A DNA stretch of 64,000 nt from an uncultured Bacteroidales bacterium (GTDB lineage Bacteria > Bacteroidota > Bacteroidia > Bacteroidales > Paludibacteraceae): positions 1 through 64,000 of the forward strand of contig CAMOJA010000003.1 of the NCBI GenBank assembly GCA_946616535.1, in the 5' to 3' direction. Position numbers and translations under genes: made by a program. This document shows, one piece after another, positions 18,640 to 27,081 of this stretch (position 1 is its first letter; each line of letters opens with the position of its first letter). Below the pieces are notes generated by a model. The model searched no databases. It saw nothing but the letters and a program-made list of their open reading frames with translations, and was not told where the DNA came from.

Positions 18640-18701
18640 ATTTGTGTTTTATTAAATTCGTTATAACGAGATATCGATATATCGACATATCGAGATTTCG
18701 A
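18640..18701. repeat. ATATCGA-type short degenerate direct repeats in the V-ATPase operon
   Basis: The spacer between subunit A and the DUF2764 gene contains six or so close variants of the unit ATATCGA(T/C) (18668-18715 region). It is one of several microrepeat spacers in this window. Confidence 0.6.
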
Positions 18702-19313
18702 TTAATCGAGTTTCACGCCCCGTTTCATATCTGCAACAAGATCGCGGAAGATTTTTTCGCCTTCTTCGATGGTGAGGATGGACCAGCGATGGAGCATGAG
18801 GGCTTCGAGGTAATACGCGAAGACCATCTCGGGGGAGAAGAAATCAAACTCTGTGCGTTCTTGGAGCCATTCGAATCGGATGGCATCCTGCGCTTTCTCA
18901 CGTTGCATAAGATCCTCAATCTGCGCGAGAGCAAGGACGGACTGATAATCGCCCGGCAGTTCGTTGAGACCGAAGTCCTTCTGCGACGCGTGCGTACGCA
19001 ACTGCTCCGCCACTTCGCCTTCACCGACGATCTGGGTCTTGACATCGAATCCGTGCTTGCGGCAGATCTGCGCCACGAGCACGTTGTTCATGTCTTGATT
19101 AAAACCGAACCAATCCCGAACAAAGCGGTTCTTGGCCTTGAGTCCTTGCTCGAGCGTCTCTTCATTCATCGGCGCACGCAGCAAGTCCAGCAAAGCCTTG
19201 TCGGACGCACGCAACTGCTCATCGAATAACTCATCGAGTTTTTCGAGAGAAATAGGTGCATCTGATCCTGCTTTTAGTTCAGGCAGCCCGGCAAGTAAAT
19301 ATTCGTAAGTCAT
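18702..19313 (-). CDS. DUF2764 protein of the V-ATPase operon
   Basis: A 203-residue helical protein found between subunits E and A in Bacteroidota and related V-ATPase operons. The position and the start MTYEYLLAGLPEL point to a structural role similar to subunit C (C/AC39 is otherwise absent here), which remains an inference. The start is placed at 19313 rather than an in-frame Met at 19331 because MTYEYLLAGLP is the conserved beginning. Confidence 0.82.
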   Translation of the reverse strand: MTYEYLLAGLPELKAGSDAPISLEKLDELFDEQLRASDKALLDLLRAPMNEETLEQGLKAKNRFVRDWFGFNQDMNNVLVAQICRKHGFDVKTQIVGEGEVAEQLRTHASQKDFGLNELPGDYQSVLALAQIEDLMQREKAQDAIRFEWLQERTEFDFFSPEMVFAYYLEALMLHRWSILTIEEGEKIFRDLVADMKRGVKLD

Positions 19314-19314
19314 A

Positions 19315-19899
19315 TTAGAACAGTTCTTCAACTAATTGGGGACGAAGCATTTCCTTGAAGTATGCGATGAACTCCGCGTCACCGAAGGCGAGTTTGTAAC
19401 CGCCCTTGGCCGGCTGGATAGTGAAGTCCGTTTTGATGCCTTTGACCTCAGTAATATGTACTGTATGGTCTAGGATTCCCTTTACATTAGACGCAAAATA
19501 CTTGCGTAATGCCTCTGCATCTTTGGCTTCGATAATCACCTCGCCGTCTTTCGCCATCTGCTCTGCGAGTTTGGCAATGATCGATTGCATGAATTTCGGA
19601 TCTGCAGTAGCTGCTTTAACGCTATCAGAAGCGATTTTGTCAGAGAGGAGGTTTACGATCTCCGTTTTAACAGCATTTACACTCTGCTCAGCGTAGAGTT
19701 TAAGCTCTGCGCGTGTTTTCTTGTCGAGGTCAGCAGACTTGTTTTCTGCAGCAGCGACGATAGCAGCGGCTTTTTTCTCTGCCTCCGCAATGATGCCGGC
19801 AGCCTTGGCGTTCGCTTTCTCAACGATTTGTTGTGCCTCGGCATTGCCTTTCTCTACGCCTTCCGCGTAGATCTTGTCAGTTAATTCAGAAAGATTCAT
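19315..19899 (-). CDS. V-type ATPase subunit E (peripheral stalk)
   Basis: A 194-residue protein with a long Ala/Lys/Glu-rich helix (about 15-85) and a globular C-terminal domain, typical of peripheral stalk subunit E. It is the first gene of the operon, whose promoter is at 19959-19990. The gene for the partner subunit G/H was not found in the window. Confidence 0.88.
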   Translation of the reverse strand: MNLSELTDKIYAEGVEKGNAEAQQIVEKANAKAAGIIAEAEKKAAAIVAAAENKSADLDKKTRAELKLYAEQSVNAVKTEIVNLLSDKIASDSVKAATADPKFMQSIIAKLAEQMAKDGEVIIEAKDAEALRKYFASNVKGILDHTVHITEVKGIKTDFTIQPAKGGYKLAFGDAEFIAYFKEMLRPQLVEELF

Positions 19900-19943
19900 T
19901 TTATATAGTATTTTTATGATAATTCCCGGTTAAAAACGCTTAC

Positions 19944-19959
19944 GCGCCAATTTTGGCGC
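19944..19959. promoter_or_regulatory. Hairpin or operator at the V-ATPase transcription start
   Basis: A 7-bp perfect inverted repeat GCGCCAA..TTGGCGC spaced by 2 nt begins immediately after the -7 box. It may be an operator or a 5' RNA hairpin. Confidence 0.5.
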
Positions 19960-19990
19960 AAAGTTACAAAAAAATATTGACATATGCAAG
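19959..19990 (-). promoter_or_regulatory. Promoter of the V-type ATPase operon
   Basis: CTTG (19987-19990), 20 nt, TAACTTTG (19959-19966) on the minus strand. The leader is about 50 nt and begins inside the 19944-19959 hairpin. Confidence 0.7.
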
Positions 19991-20019
19991 AAAAAAACGC
20001 CCCGAGGGACGTTTTTTTT
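19991..20019 (-). terminator. Terminator of the GNAT/HAD operon
   Basis: On the minus strand ACGTCCC TC GGGGCGT is followed by seven T residues. It lies immediately upstream of the V-ATPase promoter and closes the operon ending at 20037. Confidence 0.8.
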
Positions 20020-20036
20020 ATTTTAAATAAAAGAAA

Positions 20037-20570
20037 TCACCTTGTTTTGATCCAAATTATGGCATCAGAATCCAGTGTCCAGTTCTTCAAAGGCGAAGAT
20101 GGCATGTATCCGGCGTGCTCAAAAATAGAGGAGCAAGCGGCATTGTTTTGGGCGATGACGGCATAAAGGCATCTGAGATGCAGAAAATCAAAAGCATATT
20201 CCTCGATTTTTGCGAGTGCTTCGTGCCCTACTCCTTTTCCCCGATGCTCCGGCGCGATATACATACCTAAAGCCGCCCGGCGGTTACGAGGATCAAAATC
20301 AAAGAGATCAACGCAACCGATGGTAAGACCGTCCTGCGGACTGACAGACCGCTGCGCTGACAGAGTACAGACCGATTCGCTGACAGACTGAATTACAAGA
20401 CGGAGTTGGCCGTCTTTGTAGATGTCGCCGGTTGTGGAAGAGATATACTCTCGCAGGTCTTGTTGGGACAGCGGGTTATGGTTCGCGCCGTCCGCCCATG
20501 CCGAAGCATCATTCTCCCATTGATAGAGGAATGGCAGATCGGTCGGTTCTATTTTGCGTAAAGCAATCAT
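20037..20570 (-). CDS. GNAT-family N-acetyltransferase with repeat-derived insertion
   Basis: A 177-residue RimJ/RimL-like acetyltransferase. The acetyl-CoA loop is seen in MYIAPEHRGKGVGHEAL, and the N-terminus MIALRKIEPTDLPFLYQWEND is typical. The start at 20570 is 4 nt after the HAD gene. Between the strands LRLVI and LTIGCVDLFDF lies an unusual Ser/Val-rich stretch, SVSESVCTLSAQRSVSPQDG, encoded by short direct repeats that are also found in the gene at 40704-42044. The substrate is not indicated. Confidence 0.85.
   Translation of the reverse strand: MIALRKIEPTDLPFLYQWENDASAWADGANHNPLSQQDLREYISSTTGDIYKDGQLRLVIQSVSESVCTLSAQRSVSPQDGLTIGCVDLFDFDPRNRRAALGMYIAPEHRGKGVGHEALAKIEEYAFDFLHLRCLYAVIAQNNAACSSIFEHAGYMPSSPLKNWTLDSDAIIWIKTR
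20327..20379. repeat. Dispersed microrepeat inside the GNAT gene
   Basis: It contains 22 bases (20327-20348) identical to 41991-42012 and a GCTGACAGAnnACAGACCG unit that also recurs there. The repeat lies in coding sequence and is read in a different frame in the two genes. Confidence 0.75.
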
Positions 20571-20574
20571 CGGA

Positions 20575-20997
20575 TTAGTCGAAAAGCCGCGCAAAGAAGC
20601 CTTTTTTCGGTTTATGAAGATCTTCCATATTGCCTTGCGGAGCCGGTTCATACGGATGTCCGGTGTGGATCATGTTATAGATCACTCCCCAATCCGGCAG
20701 CCCGCCGAGATTGCGATCATCAATCCAGAGATCCGCTACGAGTTTGCGGGCGGTACCATGCTCCGGTTCTTCCTCCGGATAATTGGAGTTGACGGCATAG
20801 AACTCTAAGCCTTTGGACTTGCAATAATCAACAGCCTCCTGCAGTAACGCACCCTCACGAACGGTCCAAAGGATAATCTGGTGATGATCCTCTTCCTGCA
20901 GTTTCTTCAAGGTCTGGATGGCAAACGGGATTGGTTTGCCTATTTTCGGGTACTCGTGGGTCACGATCGTACCATCAAAATCACAAGCAATAATCAT
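20575..20997 (-). CDS. Small HAD hydrolase
   Basis: A 140-residue HAD protein with motif I DFDGTIV (Asp6, Asp8), WTVREG as motif II and the late motif DLWIDDRN. It resembles the small Bacteroides BT0820-type HAD phosphatases without a cap. A cytosolic phosphatase role is likely; the substrate is unknown. It precedes the GNAT gene with 4 nt between them. Confidence 0.8.
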   Translation of the reverse strand: MIIACDFDGTIVTHEYPKIGKPIPFAIQTLKKLQEEDHHQIILWTVREGALLQEAVDYCKSKGLEFYAVNSNYPEEEPEHGTARKLVADLWIDDRNLGGLPDWGVIYNMIHTGHPYEPAPQGNMEDLHKPKKGFFARLFD

Positions 20998-21113
20998 TCG
21001 CTGCTGGCTATCCTCGTAAGCGCCACAAAACTTCGTTTTATGGGTAGTTACTCGGATGCCCTCGCTCTTCGGTCCGCACGCACTACGTTAGCGTACGTCC
21101 CGAGGTGGAGAGC

Positions 21114-21132
21114 CCTCTTAGCCAGTAAGAGG
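21114..21132. repeat. Inverted repeat after the 145-aa membrane protein gene
   Basis: CCTCTTA..TAAGAGG with a 5-nt loop lies 9 bases beyond the stop of the membrane protein gene. It has no T tract, so it may be an RNA-stabilising hairpin or a weak terminator. The rest of the 20998-21140 spacer has no clear promoter. Confidence 0.4.
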
Positions 21133-21140
21133 TCTTTATA

Positions 21141-21578
21141 TTAATATGTTTCTTGATTCGGGTCTTGGGGTTTCATTTCCTGGTCCATCTTACCGATGGT
21201 GGGTTTGGTAAAATACCACGCAATAGCGCTCATCGCCGCCAGCCACATCATCGATTTATAGCAGCCGAAGAGGTAGTAAAACGCAATATTCATGGGCATC
21301 GTCAGGCCGACAACAAGAATCCGTCCGGTGGCAATCTCCTTGTATTTCTCCAGGGTGTCGGGCTTGAACAATTTCACCATGTATAAGCCAAACGGAATGG
21401 CAACAAGCGTTACCCCAATCGCTACGTATTGAAGGATCATGCCGACTTGCTCCAGCGGTGACAGAGGCTCAAAATCCGGCTGCGAAGTGAGGTAATACAT
21501 CACTCCGAGAACGATGAGCGTGAAGACCATGACTCCGTAGTAGTAGCCATTGAGGGTTCTGATAATTTTCTCTTCCAT
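21141..21578 (-). CDS. Hypothetical membrane protein next to recR
   Basis: A 145-residue protein with about four membrane helices (about 13-30, 44-66, 84-104, 108-124). No recognised domain. It follows recR by 7 nt, an arrangement seen in other Bacteroidales, but its role is not known. Confidence 0.75.
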   Translation of the reverse strand: MEEKIIRTLNGYYYGVMVFTLIVLGVMYYLTSQPDFEPLSPLEQVGMILQYVAIGVTLVAIPFGLYMVKLFKPDTLEKYKEIATGRILVVGLTMPMNIAFYYLFGCYKSMMWLAAMSAIAWYFTKPTIGKMDQEMKPQDPNQETY

Positions 21579-21585
21579 ATTGTTT

Positions 21586-22200
21586 TTATCCTTTAAATTC
21601 TATTCGGTTGACGATGGACCGCCCGAGGGTAATCTCATCGGTGTATTCGAGTTGGTTCCCAACCGCGACACCGCGTGCAATCTGGGAAATCTTTACCTCC
21701 AGCCCGGCGTTCTGCAGACGGCGGTAGAGGTAGAAATTGGTGGTGTCACCTTCCATCGTGGTCGGCAGAGCGAGGATGATCTCATCCACGTTTCCTTTCG
21801 CCACGCGCTCTATGAGCGAATCGATCTCTATATCTTTTGGACCGACGCCTTCCATGGGTGAAATGACGCCTCCGAGAACATGATAAACGCCGTTGTACTG
21901 TCCGGTATTCTCGATGGACATGACATCCTGAACATTCTCGACGACACAGATCGTGGCATGGTCGCGCCTCGTAGAGCCGCATATCGGACAGATCTCCGTA
22001 TCCGATATATTATGGCACTCGCGGCAGTAAACCACCTCTTTTTTCAATCGCGTGAAGGCATTGGAGAACGCCTCTACGTCCGCTTCGGGCTGACGCAGCA
22101 GATGCAGCACGAGCCGCAACGCCGTCCGCCGCCCCACTCCGGGCAGCGAAGCCATCTGGTTAACAGCCTGCTCTAATATGACACTCGGGTAATCAGACAT
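21586..22200 (-). CDS. recR: Recombination protein RecR
   Basis: A 204-residue RecR of normal length. Helix-hairpin-helix N-terminus ([12 protein letters not shown]), C4 zinc finger CREC...CPIC at about 58-73 and the Toprim domain ([14 protein letters not shown]..) are present. It works with RecO in RecFOR repair. It overlaps the stop of the RSH gene by 1 nt. Confidence 0.95.
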   Translation of the reverse strand: MSDYPSVILEQAVNQMASLPGVGRRTALRLVLHLLRQPEADVEAFSNAFTRLKKEVVYCRECHNISDTEICPICGSTRRDHATICVVENVQDVMSIENTGQYNGVYHVLGGVISPMEGVGPKDIEIDSLIERVAKGNVDEIILALPTTMEGDTTNFYLYRRLQNAGLEVKISQIARGVAVGNQLEYTDEITLGRSIVNRIEFKG

Positions 22201-23633
22201 CAGTTTTTCTTAGCCCATTTGGCAGGGATCATTCGATATGGATAGCGCTCGCGTATATTCGCGGCGTTCGGACAATCGATGCGGTGGATACGGATACCTT
22301 TGAGAACGGAGACAAAGGCAAAAATCGGGTCGCCCGGTTGCGGGTTGCAACATTTCGAGAGGTTATAATCCACGTTCTTCACGTTCATATCCACCTCGAT
22401 TGCCAGACCTTTGAGTTCGGAGCGATCGACATACTCCGTATGCTCGCGGATCGTTGGTGTCTCTTCGGGCATGAGGAGCACGTCGCGCAGATGCTGCATG
22501 TCCTCCTTTCCGTTTGCCACGGATTGGTACATGTCGGACACCTCTTTGTAACCCAATTTGAGCGCCATGCGGGTGATGTCCGCTTCTGTATATTCGAGTT
22601 TCCAGTTCTTGAACCGCCGCTCGATAATCTCCTTTCCTTCCGCCGCTTGTTTATACTCAATTTCTTTGAGCGCCTGACGGATCTTATTCTTCGCCTTGGT
22701 GGAGACCACGATATTGAGCCAATCGGCATTAGGATGCTGGTTCGGCGAGGTCGTTATTGATACCTGATCGCCGTTTTGCAGCTTCTGGCGAATGGATACA
22801 TTCTGATTCCGAATAGTACCTCCAACACAATGTGCGCCCACTTCGCTATGGATGGAGTACGCAAAATCCAATACGGTTGCCCCTTCCGGCAGACGTCTCA
22901 AATCGCCTGTCGGTGTGAAGACAAACACGTCTCCGGAGCGTTGCACGATAGAGCCTTTGACTCCTTTGTACGACCAGTGAGCAGCTACCCCCTGCTCCGC
23001 TATCTCGTCCATTCGGCGGGTACGAATTTGTACCTCTACCCATCGTTTCTCAGGTCCCAAAACGGTGGTATGAAGCGATTCATAACCGTTCTCTTTGGGT
23101 ACAGAAAGCCAATCTCGCAGACGTTTGGGGTTCGGCGGGAAGATGTCGGTAATGAGCGAATAGACCTGCCAGCAATCCGATTTCTCACGCTCCAACGGAG
23201 AATCCAAGATGATGCGGATAGCGAACAGATCATAGATATGGTCCACATCGCAATGCTGCGCCTGCATCTTATGATAAATCGAGTGAATCGATTTCGGACG
23301 ACCTTTGATGGTAAACTTAAAGCCCTCCGCCTTGAGTTTCTCCTCCAACGGGGCGATAAACGAAGCGATATACGCCTCACGTTCCGCTTTTTTGGCATTT
23401 AACGCGTGCGCGATATATTTATAGGTGTCGTAATCGAGAAACTTCAACGCCAGGTCTTCCATCTCGGTCTTGATCTGGTACAAACCGAGCCTATGCGCCA
23501 TCGGTGCATGCAGATTCTGGGTCTCGCGGGCGATGTGCCGGCGCTTCTCAGAATCCCCTTCCGCGTCGAGCTGACGAAGCAGTTCAAGACGCTCTGTTAG
23601 TATCGAGTATAGGACTTTATTGCTGTCTTCCAT
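22200..23633 (-). CDS. RelA/SpoT homologue lacking HD and ACT domains
   Basis: A 477-residue (p)ppGpp synthetase homologue. The first residues ([16 protein letters not shown]...[19 protein letters not shown]) are the very end of the HD region; the HD motif itself is absent. The synthetase is intact: [12 protein letters not shown] (112-123), NGYESLHT (182-189), VEVQIRT and the Glu-containing [17 protein letters not shown] domain (about 236-297) and zinc-finger region ([16 protein letters not shown]) follow, and the protein ends before any ACT domain. The start at 23633 is preceded by a promoter within about 30 nt, which excludes a longer HD-containing form. Confidence 0.88.
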   Translation of the reverse strand: MEDSNKVLYSILTERLELLRQLDAEGDSEKRRHIARETQNLHAPMAHRLGLYQIKTEMEDLALKFLDYDTYKYIAHALNAKKAEREAYIASFIAPLEEKLKAEGFKFTIKGRPKSIHSIYHKMQAQHCDVDHIYDLFAIRIILDSPLEREKSDCWQVYSLITDIFPPNPKRLRDWLSVPKENGYESLHTTVLGPEKRWVEVQIRTRRMDEIAEQGVAAHWSYKGVKGSIVQRSGDVFVFTPTGDLRRLPEGATVLDFAYSIHSEVGAHCVGGTIRNQNVSIRQKLQNGDQVSITTSPNQHPNADWLNIVVSTKAKNKIRQALKEIEYKQAAEGKEIIERRFKNWKLEYTEADITRMALKLGYKEVSDMYQSVANGKEDMQHLRDVLLMPEETPTIREHTEYVDRSELKGLAIEVDMNVKNVDYNLSKCCNPQPGDPIFAFVSVLKGIRIHRIDCPNAANIRERYPYRMIPAKWAKKN

Positions 23634-23657
23634 ATAGGCTAATCTCAAAAAACGCTG

Positions 23658-23689
23658 CAAATTTACGATTTTTCTTGCACATATGCAAA
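23658..23689 (-). promoter_or_regulatory. Promoter of the RSH gene
   Basis: TTTG (23686-23689), 20 nt, TAAATTTG (23658-23665) on the minus strand. It overlaps, face to face, the promoter of the plus-strand gene at 23741. Confidence 0.7.
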
Positions 23690-23705
23690 TTTTTTTGTAC
23701 CTTTG
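23674..23705 (+). promoter_or_regulatory. Promoter of the 252-aa membrane-anchored protein
   Basis: CTTG (23674-23677), 20 nt, TACCTTTG (23698-23705). It shares 16 bp with the divergent RSH promoter. Confidence 0.7.
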
Positions 23706-23740
23706 CAGCGATTTTTTGCAAATAATAAATTTAACCGATA

Positions 23741-24499
23741 ATGAAAACAACAAGAAACATTGTAATTTGCGTATTAAGCATCGCCGCAGTTGTGATGGCT
23801 TATTTCTGCGTAACGAGCGTAACAACGCCGATCAAGTTTGAGAACACGCGTGCAGAGCGCGAAGTAGCAGTGATTAAGAATCTGGTAGATCTCCGTACTG
23901 CAGAAGTGGAGTATCACCATCAGAACGGCCGTTTCACGGCAAGTCACGACAGTTTGCTGGCCTTCTTGAAGACCGCTCCGAAAAAAGAGGTATTGAAGGA
24001 AGGAAGTTTGACGGACAAGCAGTTAGAGGCAGGTCTGACCGAGCACAAGGCTGTTAAGATCCTGAACGAGGCAAAGAAGAAAGCCTTGAAGAAGAACCAG
24101 TTTGAGGACAACGATGCGTTGTACGCTTATATCTGGGAGAACGACAAAGACGTGGTTAGCAACGGTCTGGCAGGTTTCCGTCGTGATACGATTGAGCTGA
24201 ACATGATTCAGGCGCTTTACAAAGGCGAGTACGACGAGAAGAGCATCGACCGTATTGTAGAGATTCCTTACAGCGAGGGCAAGCGTTTTGAGATCGAGGT
24301 AAACAACGATTACAAGACCAGCCAAGGCATCCGCGTACCTCTGTTCGAGGCTCGTGCGCCGTTTGAGAGCTATCTTAGCGACCTGAACGAGCAAGAGTTG
24401 GTGAACCTCATTGACCGTGAGACCAAGTTAGAGCACTATGCCGGTTTGAAGGTCGGCGACATCTACGCTCCGAACAACAACGCAGGTAACTGGGAGTAA
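23741..24499 (+). CDS. Conserved membrane-anchored protein upstream of rsmD
   Basis: A 252-residue protein with an N-terminal membrane helix (7-26) that acts as anchor or signal. The rest is charged and helical (EREVAVIKNLVDLRTAEVEYHHQNGRFTASHDSLLAFLK). This block looks like the type-IV-pilin-like N-terminal pattern seen in Bacteroides proteins of unknown function. It is followed by rsmD after 27 nt. Confidence 0.7.
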   Translation: MKTTRNIVICVLSIAAVVMAYFCVTSVTTPIKFENTRAEREVAVIKNLVDLRTAEVEYHHQNGRFTASHDSLLAFLKTAPKKEVLKEGSLTDKQLEAGLTEHKAVKILNEAKKKALKKNQFEDNDALYAYIWENDKDVVSNGLAGFRRDTIELNMIQALYKGEYDEKSIDRIVEIPYSEGKRFEIEVNNDYKTSQGIRVPLFEARAPFESYLSDLNEQELVNLIDRETKLEHYAGLKVGDIYAPNNNAGNWE

Positions 24500-24526
24500 C
24501 CGGTTTAGAACCGGAGCAAGACAGCC

Positions 24527-25063
24527 ATGCGGATAATCTCTGGCACATACGGGGGGCGGCGATTGTCGCCCCCTAAAAATATCACCGCGAGGCCCACTAC
24601 GGACTTTGCGAAAGAGAGCTTGTTCAATCTGCTCAACAACCGAATGAGTTTTGAGGGGATTGACGTATTGGATCTCTTTGCAGGCACCGGCGGAATAGGG
24701 CTTGAGTGTATCAGCCGTGGCGCACGGGAAGTGACGGCTGTGGAGATTGCGCATGTGCAACAGAACTGGATCATCAGTTGTTGCAAGCAATTAGGCATCC
24801 GCAACCTGAGCGTCATCCGGGGCGATGTTTTTAAGTTCCTGAGCGCATGCCGCACGAAATATGATTTCATCTTTGCGGATCCTCCATACGCCTTGGAGGA
24901 ACTGCCTGCTCTACCCGACTTGATTCTCAAGCAGGAGATATTAAAAGAAGACGGATGGCTGGTCATCGAGCACGGTAAAGATACCGATTTCACCAGCCAC
25001 CCGCAGCATATAGAGACGCGTTCTTACGGCAGCGTCCACTTCAGTTTCTTTCAGTCTATATAA
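24527..25063 (+). CDS. rsmD: 16S rRNA (guanine966-N2)-methyltransferase
   Basis: A 178-residue RsmD. The start MRIISGTYGGRRL, the SAM motif VLDLFAGTGGIGLE and the catalytic DPPY in FADPPYAL are all present. It methylates G966 of 16S rRNA in the 30S subunit. Its 3' end overlaps that of manA by 13 bp in convergent orientation. Confidence 0.93.
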   Translation: MRIISGTYGGRRLSPPKNITARPTTDFAKESLFNLLNNRMSFEGIDVLDLFAGTGGIGLECISRGAREVTAVEIAHVQQNWIISCCKQLGIRNLSVIRGDVFKFLSACRTKYDFIFADPPYALEELPALPDLILKQEILKEDGWLVIEHGKDTDFTSHPQHIETRSYGSVHFSFFQSI

Positions 25064-26043
25064 ACTTCCAAGAGTTTGCACTCGCCTTTCGGCTCAATAC
25101 GAATGTCATTGAGCGCAGCGGGAACAAGTACAGCTTCTCCTACTTTTAGAGAGACTGTGCGGTCTTCCGTCTCGCAATCCAACGCCGTGAGTAATGCTTC
25201 TCCTCCGACACACATAAACGCCACAAACGAGTCAAGCGGCGCATAATCGCGTTGTACGGGCCTGTTAAAAGTCAGCAGATTCGTCGTAAAGAAAGGCGAT
25301 TTACAGAGGTTAACCGCTCCGTTCATAACGGGCTGCGGATGAGCAGCAGTCGTTTCTTTCGCCGGAGAGAAATTCATTACATCCAGCGCCTTGTCCAGCT
25401 TCAGCGGACGCATCCGTCCGTCATTTCCTACCCGATTATAATCGTACAAACGGTACGTAATGTCACTATTTTCCTGTATCTCCGCCACGATGGTGTCCCG
25501 CTGCATGGCATGTACTGTCCCGGCAGGAATAAATGCTACATCCCCTTCTACGACAGGGATGTGACACAGATATTGCGCCAGCGTTCCGTTCGTTATAGCC
25601 GCATGAATAAGCGATGCGTTCATCGTCTGATTCCATCCGAGATAAATAGCCCCTTTCTCTTGTGAGTGAAGGACATACCACATCTCCGTCTTTCCGGGAG
25701 ACTGCTCATGCTCCATGGCGTATTCATCATCCGGGTGCACCTGGATAGAGAGGTCATCTACGGCGTCAATAAACTTCATCAACAGCGGGAATTGGTTTCC
25801 GAAGGTTTCATATACCTTCTCTCCCACCAGTTCGTCCATATAGACCTCCAGCAGATCCTGCAGCGAATCGCCGGCATGAGAGCCATTGGCTACTTCAGTC
25901 GGATATTTCTCTATATCAGAAATCACCCAAGCCTCCCCGACGTTCTCAAAATCTGCCGGCACATGGTCGTACCATTGAGCAATCGTTTTCCCTCCCCAAA
26001 TCTTATGGAATAGCTGAGCCTGGAATTTAAAAGGATAAAGCAT
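25051..26043 (-). CDS. manA: Class I mannose-6-phosphate isomerase
   Basis: A 330-residue cupin-type isomerase that interconverts mannose-6-P and fructose-6-P, supplying GDP-mannose synthesis. Metal-site segments SIQVHPDDEYA and GKTEMWYVL and the later GTVHAM are present. It is followed upstream by galE and a sugar nucleotidyltransferase, a small sugar-activation group that may feed the polysaccharide cluster at 51-64 kb. Confidence 0.9.
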   Translation of the reverse strand: MLYPFKFQAQLFHKIWGGKTIAQWYDHVPADFENVGEAWVISDIEKYPTEVANGSHAGDSLQDLLEVYMDELVGEKVYETFGNQFPLLMKFIDAVDDLSIQVHPDDEYAMEHEQSPGKTEMWYVLHSQEKGAIYLGWNQTMNASLIHAAITNGTLAQYLCHIPVVEGDVAFIPAGTVHAMQRDTIVAEIQENSDITYRLYDYNRVGNDGRMRPLKLDKALDVMNFSPAKETTAAHPQPVMNGAVNLCKSPFFTTNLLTFNRPVQRDYAPLDSFVAFMCVGGEALLTALDCETEDRTVSLKVGEAVLVPAALNDIRIEPKGECKLLEVYID

Positions 26044-26048
26044 AAATA

Positions 26049-27080
26049 TTATTTCTTATGACGGATGTGTTGCTCCCATTTCCAGGCGGACGCAAGGACT
26101 TCGCGAATAGGTGTTTCGGCTTTCCAACCAAGCACTTCGTTAGCCTTCCTCGGATCCGCCCAGACTTTCTCGATATCTCCTTCACGGCGACCGACAATCG
26201 AATAAGGCAGTTTGACACCGGTGGCAGCTTCGAACTCGCGGATGAGGGTCAGCACGCTCAAACCGGTTCCGGTACCGAGGTTGAAGACCTCTACGCGCTT
26301 GCGATCCTTGGCGTTCAACATTCGGTCGATGGCTTTGACGTGCGCCTTTGCCAGATCTACTACGTAGATATAATCGCGGATGCAAGAGCCATCGGGAGTG
26401 TTGTAGTCATCGCCGAAGACTTTCAACTCCGGACGCATACCGATTGCGGTCTGGGTAATAAACGGCAGGAGGTTCTGCGGCACACCATTCGGGAGTTCTC
26501 CGATCAATGCAGACGGGTGTGCGCCAATCGGGTTGAAGTAACGTAAGATAGTGGCACACAGCGTTTTATCGGCATGCGCCTCATCGTTGATGATCTCTTC
26601 GTTAATCTGTTTGGTGTTGCCGTACGGCGAGAGTGCTTTCTGGATTGGCGCAGTCTCATCTACCGGCAGATGGTCGGCGTCCGGCTGACCATACACCGTG
26701 CAGGAAGAGGAGAAAACGATATTCTTCACTTCATGCAGACGCATCACCTCCAACAGCGTAACGAGGCTGCCGAGGTTGTTGCGGTAGTAAAGAAGCGGCT
26801 TCTCCACCGACTCACCTACCGCTTTGCTCGCTGCAAAATGGATGACACCCACGATGTCCTGATATTGTTTGAACACATGATCCAGATCCATGAAGTTGCC
26901 GCAGTCGATATTGGCAAAATCCGGTTTCTTTCCCACGATGGCGGTAATGCCGTCCAGCACATCGATGGAGGAGTTACTGAGGTTATCGACGATCGTCACG
27001 TCGTAGCCCTGTTGCATCAGTTCGACAGTCGTATGCGAGCCAATATATCCGGTTCCGCCGGTTACTAAAATACGTGCCAT
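26049..27080 (-). CDS. galE: UDP-glucose 4-epimerase
   Basis: A 343-residue extended SDR. TGGTGYIGSHT near the start binds NAD+, and the SSSCTVYG plus YGNTK segment carries the Ser/Tyr/Lys active site. The start at 27080 (MARILVTGG) is preferred over 27107. It converts UDP-glucose to UDP-galactose. It follows the nucleotidyltransferase gene by 1 nt. Confidence 0.93.
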   Translation of the reverse strand: MARILVTGGTGYIGSHTTVELMQQGYDVTIVDNLSNSSIDVLDGITAIVGKKPDFANIDCGNFMDLDHVFKQYQDIVGVIHFAASKAVGESVEKPLLYYRNNLGSLVTLLEVMRLHEVKNIVFSSSCTVYGQPDADHLPVDETAPIQKALSPYGNTKQINEEIINDEAHADKTLCATILRYFNPIGAHPSALIGELPNGVPQNLLPFITQTAIGMRPELKVFGDDYNTPDGSCIRDYIYVVDLAKAHVKAIDRMLNAKDRKRVEVFNLGTGTGLSVLTLIREFEAATGVKLPYSIVGRREGDIEKVWADPRKANEVLGWKAETPIREVLASAWKWEQHIRHKK

Positions 27081-27081
27081 A

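Noticed and set aside
16867..18666. A 599-codon open frame on the plus strand
   Set aside because: It lies antisense to the V-ATPase catalytic subunit gene and has no promoter or recognisable domain; it is a shadow of biased codon use.
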